DNA from: Acidobacteriaceae bacterium
GTDB lineage: Bacteria > Acidobacteriota > Terriglobia > Terriglobales > Acidobacteriaceae
Reading direction: 5' to 3'
Length of the DNA: 5,768 nucleotides
NCBI GenBank assembly: GCA_030049955.1
Contig: JASIJX010000378.1
Location: forward strand, 1 to 5,768
Within the stretch, counting starts at the first letter, position 1, and each line of letters opens with the position of its first letter. The position numbers and the translations under genes were made by a program. The notes under the pieces are model-generated. The model had not been told where the DNA came from, did no database searches, and was given only the letters and a program-made list of their open reading frames with translations. Shown here one piece after another: positions 1 to 5,768 of the stretch.

Positions 1-24
1 TGCTGCGCGCGTTTTCCATTGTGC

Positions 25-54
25 TCGAGGCGAACGCATCCGGTACGCTATGAT
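25..54 (+). promoter_or_regulatory. candidate sigma-70-like promoter for the GT87 gene
   Basis: A TATGAT hexamer at 49-54 matches the -10 consensus at five of six positions. A poor -35 match (TCGAGG, 25-30) sits 18 bp upstream. It lies about 70 bp before the only possible ATG of the downstream gene. The -35 is weak, no extended -10 TG is present, and a chance match is quite possible. Confidence 0.25.
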
Positions 55-67
55 TTTCCTGCACCAA

Positions 68-95
68 TCCAGGGCATCAATTCCAGGGCATCAAT
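68..95. repeat. perfect 14-bp tandem duplication in the GT87 leader
   Basis: The unit TCCAGGGCATCAAT occurs at 68-81 and again, without a gap or mismatch, at 82-95. It lies between the promoter candidate and the GT87 start codon, so it would fall in the 5' untranslated leader. The flanks carry partial echoes (CAATCC at 65-70 with its neighbours, and CAATCC at 92-97). A slippage duplication is the simplest explanation; a paired protein-binding site is possible but unsupported. Nothing else is visible in the non-coding stretch 1-125. Confidence 0.95.
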
Positions 96-125
96 CCACG
101 GGGAAACGGGGGCTGGATCACTCTC

Positions 126-1313
126 ATGCCGCAGACAGGATCGCGTTTGCGCAAGTTTGCGGCGGCCGGCATTATCGCAATCGGCGCCTGCCTGGTGGTG
201 GCGATACTGGTTTTCGGCGTGAATCAGAAAACTGCTACGGGGCGCGACTTCATTCAATATTGGGCGGCGGAGCAGCAGCTTGCGCACGGCGCGAATCCCT
301 ATGACACGGCCGCGCTCTTTCGCGTTGAGCGCTCCGCCGGCATGGGCTTTCCAGGCGCACTGGTGAGCTTGAGCCCACCGGTGGCGTCTGCTTATGCGCT
401 GCCGCTGGGATGGGTGAGCGCGAAAACCGGGCTTATCCTGTGGATGCTTCTGCTGCTTGCCTGCCTTTCAGTCTCTGTCTGGATTTTGTGGTTGCTGCAC
501 GGACGGCCCGAGAGCCGCTGGCATGTGATCGCGCTGGGTTTTCCGCCGTCGCTGTGGTGCCTCATCTCCGGTCAGCTCGGAATCTTCTTTCTGCTCAGTA
601 TTGTGCTGTTTCTGTACTTCGTTCGCAGGCGGCCGTGGCTTGCGGGCGCGGCGCTGGTGCTTTGCGCGCTCAAGCCGCATCTGTTCCTGCCCTTAGCCGT
701 GGTTTTGGTGCTCTGGTCGGTTGTACGGAGAGAGTTCCGGGTGTTGGGCGGCTTTGCATTTGCGCTGGCTGTAAGCTGCGGACTTACGCTCGGCCTCGAC
801 CCGCATGTGTGGGGTGAATACGCCCGGATGATGCACACAAGTGGTGCTGCCGATTTGTTTATACCGACGGTCAGCATGGCGCTGCGCTTTGGCGTCGATC
901 GCGCTGCGCGGCCGCTGGGGTACGTTCCTGAGGCATGCGCATGCGTCTGGGCCGTGTGGTACTTTGCCAGGCGCCGCGAAAGCTGGGATTGGAATCGCGA
1001 GGGCCTTCTGGTGCTGCTGGTGTCGGTGGCGTGTACGCCTTACTCCTTCTACAGCGATCAAGCGGTGCTGTTTCCTGCGGTGCTGATCGGGCTTTACACG
1101 ACCGAGAAGTACAAGGCGGAGAAGTCGATTGCGTCTTTGGCGCTCTTCGTGGCAATTGCAGCCGCGGGCATGGTCGGCTTTGTTGTCCAGATTCCGATGA
1201 CGTCGGCTTTCTATGTGTGGACCGCTCCGGCGTGGCTGCTGTGGTATCTGTACGCAACGCGAAGCGCGGTGCCGGCGGAGACGGTGCAGGGCACGACTGT
1301 TGCGGCGGGTTAA
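126..1313 (+). CDS. GT87/DUF2029-type polytopic membrane glycosyltransferase
   Basis: This 395-residue protein has the layout of the GT87 (DUF2029, PimE-like) family. Those GT-C enzymes use polyprenyl-phosphate mannose or a similar lipid-linked sugar on the outer face of the cytoplasmic membrane. A first helix (about 12-32) is followed by the signature DFIQYW (41-46) and GANPYD (55-60). Asp41 is at the expected position of the GT-C catalytic acid. Further family-like stretches are LSPP (82-85), GQLGIFF (149-155), ALKPHLFLPL (181-190) and TPYSFYSDQ (304-312). About ten hydrophobic segments are visible. ATG 126 is the first start available: the frame is open back to a TGA at 51-53 but contains no earlier start codon. 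Only a weak Shine-Dalgarno (GGA, 115-117) precedes it. The family is well supported. The donor sugar and acceptor cannot be told, and no other glycan gene lies beside it. Confidence 0.85.
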   Translation: MPQTGSRLRKFAAAGIIAIGACLVVAILVFGVNQKTATGRDFIQYWAAEQQLAHGANPYDTAALFRVERSAGMGFPGALVSLSPPVASAYALPLGWVSAKTGLILWMLLLLACLSVSVWILWLLHGRPESRWHVIALGFPPSLWCLISGQLGIFFLLSIVLFLYFVRRRPWLAGAALVLCALKPHLFLPLAVVLVLWSVVRREFRVLGGFAFALAVSCGLTLGLDPHVWGEYARMMHTSGAADLFIPTVSMALRFGVDRAARPLGYVPEACACVWAVWYFARRRESWDWNREGLLVLLVSVACTPYSFYSDQAVLFPAVLIGLYTTEKYKAEKSIASLALFVAIAAAGMVGFVVQIPMTSAFYVWTAPAWLLWYLYATRSAVPAETVQGTTVAAG

Positions 1314-1323
1314 GAGCCGTCGC
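1302..1323 (+). terminator. stem-loop over the GT87 stop codon, possible weak terminator
   Basis: GCGGCGG (1302-1308) pairs with CCGTCGC (1317-1323) through seven pairs, one of them G-U, around an 8-nt loop that contains the TAA stop (1311-1313). No T-run follows, so it is not a classic intrinsic terminator. It lies in the 67-bp convergent gap between the GT87 and acs ends, where some transcript-end structure is expected. The rest of the gap (1324-1380) shows nothing convincing for either strand. Confidence 0.25.
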
Positions 1324-1380
1324 GAAAGATTGCGATTCTCGTTGCAGAGAGAGTGTGCCGTGCCGCTCGGACCCTGTGCT

Positions 1381-3357
1381 TTAGCCTTCTTCGCCCTCGC
1401 GCAGCTTGGCGATTACGGTGAAGTCTTCGAGCGTGGTTACGTCGCCTTTTACTTCGCCGTGCGTGGCCAGTTCGCGCAGAAGACGGCGCATGATTTTGCC
1501 GCTGCGTGTTTTGGGCAGCGCTTCGGTGAAGCGAATGTCGTCAGGACGGGCGAGCGAGCCAATTTCTTTTGCGACCCACTTCTTCAACTCTTCCTTGAGC
1601 TCGTTCGAGGGCTCATTGCCACTTTCGAGCGTGACGAATGCGGCGATGGCCTGGCCTTTCATCGCGTCTGGCCGGCCGACGACGGCGGCTTCGGCAACTT
1701 TGGGATGGGCGACTAATGCCGATTCCACTTCCATCGTTCCCAGCCGGTGGCCGCTCACGTTGATCACGTCGTCCACGCGGCCCATGAGCCAGAAATAGCC
1801 GTCGGCATCCTGGCGGGCGCCGTCGCCGGTGAAGTAGCAGCCGGGCACGTCGGACCAATACGTTTTTTGATAGCGCTCGGGGTCGCCGTAGACGGTGCGC
1901 GCCATTGACGGCCAGGGTTTGCGGATTATGAGCAGGCCGCCGCTGCCGGCCGGCACGGGCTTTCCGTCGCGCGTGACGACTTCCGGCTGGATGCCGAAGA
2001 ACGGCCGCGTGGCCGAGCCGGGCTTGGTGGGAACGGCGCCCGGAATTGGCGAGATCAGTATGGCGCCGGTTTCGGTCTGCCACCAGGTGTCGACGATGGG
2101 ACAGCGGTTGTGGCCGATCTTCTCGCGGTACCACATCCACGCTTCAGGATTGATTGGTTCGCCTACCGTGCCCAAGAGCCTGAGAGAACTGAGGTCGTGC
2201 TTTTCCACGTGCTCGTCACCCCACTTGATGAAGGCGCGAATGGCGGTAGGCGCTGTGTAGAAGACTGTCACCTTGTGGTCGTCGACGATTTTCCAGAAGC
2301 GCGAGAAGTCGGGCCAGTTGGGCGCGCCTTCATACATCAGCACAGTGGCTCCGCACTGGAGCGGGCCGTAGACAACATACGAGTGACCGGTGACCCAGCC
2401 GATATCGGCTGTGCACCAGTAGATGTCTTCATCGCGAATGTCGAAGACGTATTTTGTGGTGAGATAAGTTTGCACGGCGTAGCCGGCGGTGGTGTGGACG
2501 AGGCCCTTGGGCTTGCCGGTGGTGCCGGAGGTGTAGAGGATGTAGAGCGGATCTTCGGAGTCCATTGGCTCGGCGGGGCATTCTGCGCTGGCCTTGGCGA
2601 CAAGATCGTGCCACCAATGGTCGCGGCCTTCCACCATGTTTACCGGCGAGCCGGTGCGGCGATAGACGACGACGTGCTTTACGGTAGGGCAGGAGTTCAT
2701 CGCCTCATCGACGGTGCGTTTTAGCTGGATTTCGTTGCCGCGGCGGTAGCTGGTGTCCTGTGTGAGGATGGCCACGCAGCCGGAGTCGTTGACGCGGTCG
2801 GAGATGGCGTGGGCGGCGAATCCGCCGAAGATGACGGAGTGAATGGCGCCAATGCGCGCGCAGGCCAGCAGCGCGATGGCCAATTCAGGCGTCATGCCCA
2901 TGTAGATGGCCACGCGGTCGCCTTTTTTGATCCCGAGCGACTTGAGCGCGTTTGCGAAGCGCTGCACCTCGGCGTGCAGTTCGGCGTAGGTGAGGCGGCG
3001 AATTTCGCCCGGCTCGCCTTCCCAGATGAGAGCCGTTTTGCTGGCTCGCGCGCCCAGTGCATGGCGGTCGACGGAGTTGTAGCACAGATTAAATTTTCCG
3101 CCTACGAACCATTTGGCGGATGGCAGGTTCCATTCGAGCACTTTGTTCCATGGCGTGAACCAGTGCAGCTCCTGCGCCGCGGCGGCCCAGAATTTTTCCG
3201 GGTCCTCGATCGACTGCCGGTACATGGTCTCGTACTGCTCCAGGCTTTTGATGTGCGCTTTGGCGGCAAACTCTGCCGGCGGCGGAAAGACACGGTTTTC
3301 GCGCAGCGTGGAGTCGATGTCGGGATTGACTGCAGCGGACGCCGGGACGGTGGTCAT
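1381..3357 (-). CDS. acs: acetyl-CoA synthetase (AMP-forming acetate--CoA ligase)
   Basis: It converts acetate, ATP and CoA to acetyl-CoA, AMP and PPi in the cytoplasm, through an acetyl-adenylate. The 658-residue product is close to the usual length of about 650. In order: the Acs N-terminal cap (about 38-59); the ATP-phosphate loop [11 protein letters not shown] (275-285); the Acs-typical [11 protein letters not shown] (315-325); GEPINPEAW (399-407); DTWWQTETG (423-431), which carries the acetate-pocket tryptophan; TGD (510-512); the hinge stretch [13 protein letters not shown] (526-538); and [11 protein letters not shown] (615-625). Lys621 in the last motif is the catalytic lysine that protein acetyltransferases modify in other Acs enzymes, so acetylation control is possible. 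The start at 3357 is chosen because GGAGGG lies 4 nt upstream. An in-frame ATG at 3432 would add 25 residues not typical of the family. Every expected motif is intact. Propionyl-CoA synthetase is the main alternative, but the tryptophan pair and overall match favour Acs. Confidence 0.97.
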   Translation of the reverse strand: MTTVPASAAVNPDIDSTLRENRVFPPPAEFAAKAHIKSLEQYETMYRQSIEDPEKFWAAAAQELHWFTPWNKVLEWNLPSAKWFVGGKFNLCYNSVDRHALGARASKTALIWEGEPGEIRRLTYAELHAEVQRFANALKSLGIKKGDRVAIYMGMTPELAIALLACARIGAIHSVIFGGFAAHAISDRVNDSGCVAILTQDTSYRRGNEIQLKRTVDEAMNSCPTVKHVVVYRRTGSPVNMVEGRDHWWHDLVAKASAECPAEPMDSEDPLYILYTSGTTGKPKGLVHTTAGYAVQTYLTTKYVFDIRDEDIYWCTADIGWVTGHSYVVYGPLQCGATVLMYEGAPNWPDFSRFWKIVDDHKVTVFYTAPTAIRAFIKWGDEHVEKHDLSSLRLLGTVGEPINPEAWMWYREKIGHNRCPIVDTWWQTETGAILISPIPGAVPTKPGSATRPFFGIQPEVVTRDGKPVPAGSGGLLIIRKPWPSMARTVYGDPERYQKTYWSDVPGCYFTGDGARQDADGYFWLMGRVDDVINVSGHRLGTMEVESALVAHPKVAEAAVVGRPDAMKGQAIAAFVTLESGNEPSNELKEELKKWVAKEIGSLARPDDIRFTEALPKTRSGKIMRRLLRELATHGEVKGDVTTLEDFTVIAKLREGEEG

Positions 3358-3361
3358 GGAA

Positions 3362-3367
3362 CCCTCC
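3362..3367 (-). promoter_or_regulatory. strong Shine-Dalgarno of acs
   Basis: The minus strand reads GGAGGG, then TTCC, then ATG at 3357. This near-perfect anti-16S match at proper spacing decides the acs start in favour of 3357 over the in-frame ATG at 3432. Confidence 0.85.
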
Positions 3368-3399
3368 GGGAAAAAGACGGTAAGCGGTGCAGGGCAGCG

Positions 3400-3436
3400 A
3401 AGTTTGTGCCCAAAAAATGCCGCGTGGCTCAAACTT
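3400..3436. promoter_or_regulatory. inverted repeat upstream of acs, possible operator
   Basis: AAGTTTG (3400-3406) and CAAACTT (3430-3436) form a perfect 7-bp inverted repeat with a 23-bp spacer, in the 142-bp gap between the phosphatase stop and the acs start. The proximal arm is 42 bp from the acs ATG. AT-rich arms in a GC-rich gap are mildly unusual. The arm centres are 30 bp apart, about three helical turns, which would put them on one face of the DNA. No regulator family can be named from the sequence, and a chance repeat of this size is possible. Confidence 0.35.
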
Positions 3437-3462
3437 TATCGGGCCAGAGGCACGCTGGGCAA
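3435..3462 (-). promoter_or_regulatory. weak candidate promoter for acs
   Basis: On the minus strand, TTGCCC (3462-3457) and GATAAA (3440-3435) are separated by 16 bp. Each matches the sigma-70 consensus at four of six positions. The -10 element overlaps the distal arm of the inverted repeat, which would suit repression if both are real. The match is weak. acs could equally be read through from the phosphatase genes, because no terminator is seen between 3358 and 3499. Confidence 0.22.
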
Positions 3463-3499
3463 GAGGCGCCGCGAGCGATTGAACGCAAATGGATTGCCG

Positions 3500-5386
3500 T
3501 TATACGGTCGCCACTGCGACAGGGACGAGAGTGAGGGTTAGAACGGTGATGTCATCCTGCTGGCCGAAGGCCTGTGCGGCGCGGGCGATGGCATCAGCGG
3601 TCTGATTCGAAATGGCGGCAGTGCGATCGAAACCGAAGAGTTCGCGATGGCCATTCTGCGCCTCGACCACGCCGTCAGTGAGCAGCGTGAGTTGGGTGCC
3701 TGGTGCGAACTGAAACACCGACTCGCCGTAGGAGGCTGTGACATCGAGGCCGAGGGGCAAACCGCTTTCCACCTTCAGCTCCGATCCGCCGTAATAGGGA
3801 GCGAGATGGCCGGCGCTGGCAAGCACGACGGTTCCGTCGTGCGCAAAATCGGCGCAGAGGCAGGTTGCAAACCCGCCAACGCGGCTGTCGCGCAGAACCT
3901 GGTTCAGGTGATTCAGCAACTGCGAGGGCGAGCCGGCGCGGCCTTCGGCGGCACCGATGAGCAAAGCAGCCGTCATAGCCGCCGCGGTACCCTTGCCGCT
4001 TACATCGCCGAGCATGATGCGCTGCCGGCCATCCGGCAAGGGACGGCAGAGATAGAAGTCGCCGCCGACGTCGCGCGCCGGCAGGAAGACGGCATCAATC
4101 TTCCAGCCAGCGGTTGAATCGATCGTCTCCGGCACAAGCAAACGCTGGATGTGGCGCGCAGCCTGCATTTCGCCGTGGAGCAGCGCGCGCTCTCGATTGG
4201 TGGTGCGGATGCGATGGATGAGCAGAAGAGTGATGGAAACCACTACCGCGGCGATGGCCACCGAGCGATACGGCTGGATCTTCAGGAACATCGCAATGAC
4301 GTCCAGATGGAGGAACGGAAACTGCACGGCAAGGTAGGTCAGATCCAGCGTCATCCAGATGAAGCACACGGCCGCAAGCGGCACCAGTTCTTTGCGCAAG
4401 GTGCGCAGCGGCCAAAAGGCGAAGAGGAGAGAGAGCAGAGCGGCCATTGTAGCCACGACCACAATCGTGTTCGCCCAGGGCGCGAGCTCGGTTTGCCAGC
4501 GAAGCATCATGCTCCAGCGCAGAGGGAGAAAGACAGCGACGAGGAGCAAAACAGGCATCACCAGATTAACGGCAAGGATGGCCTTGAAAATCCGAGGCAA
4601 GGGCCGGTAATTCAACGAAAAGGAAAAGAGAATGACAAAGGCCGGAGCAGTCTGGCCGAGCGCGTACAGGAAGAATTCGAGACGCGCGGGATAATGCACC
4701 GAAGCGGCGACCAGAAATTCATTCAGCCGGAGGTCTGCGAATGCCAGCCAGCAGAGGGCGATCCAAAGCACGTAGCGCTGTGCGCGATCGAACCAGAAAA
4801 GCACGAGGAAGAAGAGTCCTGCGGAGAGGATGAGCACGTGGCATGCCCATGTGATCCACTGCTGCCTGACCTGCGCAGAGACTTGGGCGTCATAGGCGTC
4901 GCGCTGAAGCTCTGCGTCCCCCAGAGCCAGCTCCGGAAACGCCTCTACCGCATTGACCAGGGGAGTAAACGTCATGCGGACGGCGACAAGAATGGGACGA
5001 TTCCGGGTTGCCAGCTCCGGCGCATCGTATTCAACCATTATCCCCGCGGTGTGACTGCCGGTGACGAGATTGCCTGATTCGCCGATGGACCGTCCGTCGA
5101 CAAAGACCTGCCAGGCAAGGTCGCCCGCGACCAGCAGCACCGGATGTACCGCGGGCGCGAGCTGGCCAGGCTGGAAACTGCAGCGCAACCAGAAGTTCGG
5201 GGTGGGCGTGGCCTTGGTGGTCCACTGCGAAGCCGGATGCCAGCCTGATTCATCGAGATTGGGTGAGGCCCAGCGCAGATCGTCGCCTTGACGCCAAACG
5301 CATTGCTGCGGAGCAATACTGAGCGATTGCTGAGCGGCAAGCGAGGACGCAAAGAAGAAAAGCAGCAGCAGCAGCGCTCTATGCAT
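3500..5386 (-). CDS. membrane sensor PP2C/SpoIIE-type serine phosphatase (RsbU-like output)
   Basis: The 628-residue product begins with a signal peptide (MHRALLLLLFFFASSLAA, 1-18). An extracytoplasmic beta-rich region (about 19-175) follows, containing WLRCSF and FVDGRSIGESGN, which resembles the jellyroll sugar-binding-like domains used as sensor inputs. It holds two cysteines (29 and 69) that could form a disulfide. Seven hydrophobic segments lie at about 177-198, 205-226, 237-258, 267-289, 305-325, 334-355 and 374-391, a 7TM-DISM-like layout. The linker GEMQAARHIQRLLVPE (405-420) is the usual lead-in to RsbU-type domains. The PP2C domain has its metal-binding aspartates in DVGGDFY (Asp443), GDVSGKG (Asp461), LTDGVVEA (Asp571) and QQDDITV (Asp611/612), so it should be active. 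By family precedent the substrate is a phosphorylated STAS anti-anti-sigma protein; the ligand and partner are unknown. The start at 5386 is favoured over an upstream in-frame ATG at 5479 because the signal peptide begins there and GAGG lies 6 nt before it. Its start overlaps the preceding paralogue. Confidence 0.9.
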   Translation of the reverse strand: MHRALLLLLFFFASSLAAQQSLSIAPQQCVWRQGDDLRWASPNLDESGWHPASQWTTKATPTPNFWLRCSFQPGQLAPAVHPVLLVAGDLAWQVFVDGRSIGESGNLVTGSHTAGIMVEYDAPELATRNRPILVAVRMTFTPLVNAVEAFPELALGDAELQRDAYDAQVSAQVRQQWITWACHVLILSAGLFFLVLFWFDRAQRYVLWIALCWLAFADLRLNEFLVAASVHYPARLEFFLYALGQTAPAFVILFSFSLNYRPLPRIFKAILAVNLVMPVLLLVAVFLPLRWSMMLRWQTELAPWANTIVVVATMAALLSLLFAFWPLRTLRKELVPLAAVCFIWMTLDLTYLAVQFPFLHLDVIAMFLKIQPYRSVAIAAVVVSITLLLIHRIRTTNRERALLHGEMQAARHIQRLLVPETIDSTAGWKIDAVFLPARDVGGDFYLCRPLPDGRQRIMLGDVSGKGTAAAMTAALLIGAAEGRAGSPSQLLNHLNQVLRDSRVGGFATCLCADFAHDGTVVLASAGHLAPYYGGSELKVESGLPLGLDVTASYGESVFQFAPGTQLTLLTDGVVEAQNGHRELFGFDRTAAISNQTADAIARAAQAFGQQDDITVLTLTLVPVAVATV

Positions 5387-5396
5387 GGAGCGCCTC
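5379..5396 (-). promoter_or_regulatory. stop/start overlap and Shine-Dalgarno linking the two phosphatases
   Basis: The minus strand reads GAGG (5396-5393), six bases, then ATGCATAG. The ATG (5386-5384) starts the downstream phosphatase, and the TAG (5381-5379) ends the upstream one in another frame. The ribosome binding site therefore lies inside the upstream coding region, and an 8-nt overlap of this kind is typical of translational coupling. Confidence 0.8.
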
Positions 5397-5768
5397 AACG
5401 GGTTTCGAAGCCGGAGCGAAGGTGAAGGTGAGGACGGTAATGTCATCCTGCTGGCCGAAATCTCGCGCAGCACGGGCAATATGATCGGCTGTCTGGCCGG
5501 AGATGGCGAGCGTGCGCTGGAACCCGAATAGCTCTCCAGATGGATCGCGTGCTTCCACTACCCCGTCGGAAAGGAAGGTGAGCTTATCGCCGGGGACAAG
5601 CTGCAGCGTTGTCTCTGCAAATTCGGCGGTTGCCGTCAGGCCCAGCGGCAGTCCGGATTCACAGGAGATCTCTTCGCCATTTCGATATGGCGGGAGATGG
5701 CCGGCGTTGGCGATGATCAGCATCCCGTCCGAGTCGATGCGGGCCACGCAGCAGGTTACAAAGCTGCC
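5379..5768 (-). CDS. PP2C/SpoIIE-type phosphatase, C-terminal part only (cut by window edge)
   Basis: The last 129 residues of a second phosphatase are present; its start lies beyond the right edge. The visible part reads from GSFVTCC through ANAGHLPPY, ESGLPLGL, LSDGVVEA and GQQDDITVLTF, which is the C-terminal half of an RsbU/SpoIIE-type PP2C domain. Two late metal-binding sites (DGVVEA and QQDD) are intact. By hand alignment about 60% of residues (roughly 70 of 119) match the downstream full-length phosphatase, so the two are paralogues from a tandem duplication. A GTG at 5747 could be mistaken for a start, but homology continues upstream of it to the window end. Whether this copy also has a signal peptide, ectodomain and membrane helices cannot be seen. 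It is the first visible gene of the minus-strand block and overlaps the next gene by 8 nt. Confidence 0.9.
   Translation of the reverse strand, partial: GSFVTCCVARIDSDGMLIIANAGHLPPYRNGEEISCESGLPLGLTATAEFAETTLQLVPGDKLTFLSDGVVEARDPSGELFGFQRTLAISGQTADHIARAARDFGQQDDITVLTFTFAPASKPVEALHA

Noticed and set aside
3358..3432. Upstream ATG giving acs 25 extra N-terminal residues
   Set aside because: The GGAGGG site 4 nt before the 3357 ATG and the usual length of Acs favour the shorter form. The extension has no family-like content.
3441..3499. Possible terminator after the membrane phosphatase
   Set aside because: Only 4-bp stems such as CCAG/CTGG can be formed, and no T-run follows, so I could not support a terminator.
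2110..3534. Long open frames on the + strand opposite acs (2110-2724 and 2809-3534)
   Set aside because: They lie antisense to an unmistakable acs gene, have no recognisable domains, and are the kind of open frame that GC-rich codon use produces on the opposite strand.
4151..5077. 308-codon + strand frame opposite the membrane phosphatase
   Set aside because: Its translation is highly charged, low in hydrophobic structure and without motifs. It mirrors the hydrophobic membrane segments coded on the other strand.
5387..5479. Upstream ATG giving the membrane phosphatase 31 extra residues
   Set aside because: It would bury the signal peptide behind an arginine- and proline-rich stretch and create a 101-nt overlap. 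The 5386 ATG has a GAGG site and starts directly at the signal peptide.
5379..5747. A complete 122-residue small protein starting with GTG at 5747
   Set aside because: The frame stays open to the window edge, and the residues upstream of the GTG align with the paralogue (GSFVTC versus GGFATC). It is therefore the tail of a larger gene.
1..5768. tRNA, rRNA, CRISPR array, insertion sequence or attachment site
   Set aside because: No cloverleaf, regularly spaced repeats, transposase motifs or terminal inverted repeats were seen on either strand.

Overview
The window looks like ordinary chromosomal DNA from a GC-rich Gram-negative-type bacterium. It is densely coded, has short intergenic gaps, and shows no mobile element, CRISPR array or RNA gene. 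The combination of a GT87-type membrane glycosyltransferase, a standard acetyl-CoA synthetase and exported-ectodomain/7TM/PP2C phosphatases would suit Acidobacteriota. That placement is an inference from protein style, not a database result.

Layout: a short non-coding leader (1-125) holds a perfect 14-bp tandem duplication. A + strand gene (126-1313) follows for a polytopic membrane protein of the GT87/DUF2029 mannosyltransferase type. It converges on a minus-strand block across a 67-bp gap. Read in its own direction, the minus-strand block begins off the right edge with the C-terminal part of a PP2C/SpoIIE-type phosphatase (5768-5379). A full-length paralogue overlaps it by 8 nt (5386-3500): signal peptide, extracytoplasmic beta-rich domain, seven predicted membrane segments, linker helix, PP2C domain. 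After a 142-bp gap comes acetyl-CoA synthetase, acs (3357-1381).

How they may work together: the two phosphatases are almost certainly translationally coupled and look like a duplicated signalling pair. By family precedent (RsbU/SpoIIE) such enzymes dephosphorylate an anti-anti-sigma (STAS) protein, but no STAS protein or anti-sigma kinase lies in the window. acs is on the same strand but has its own strong ribosome binding site, and the gap before it contains an inverted repeat and a weak promoter candidate, so it may be separately controlled. The GT87 gene is functionally unrelated as far as can be seen.

I found no clearly new system. The most interesting element is the overlapping pair of PP2C phosphatase paralogues, at least one of them a membrane sensor.
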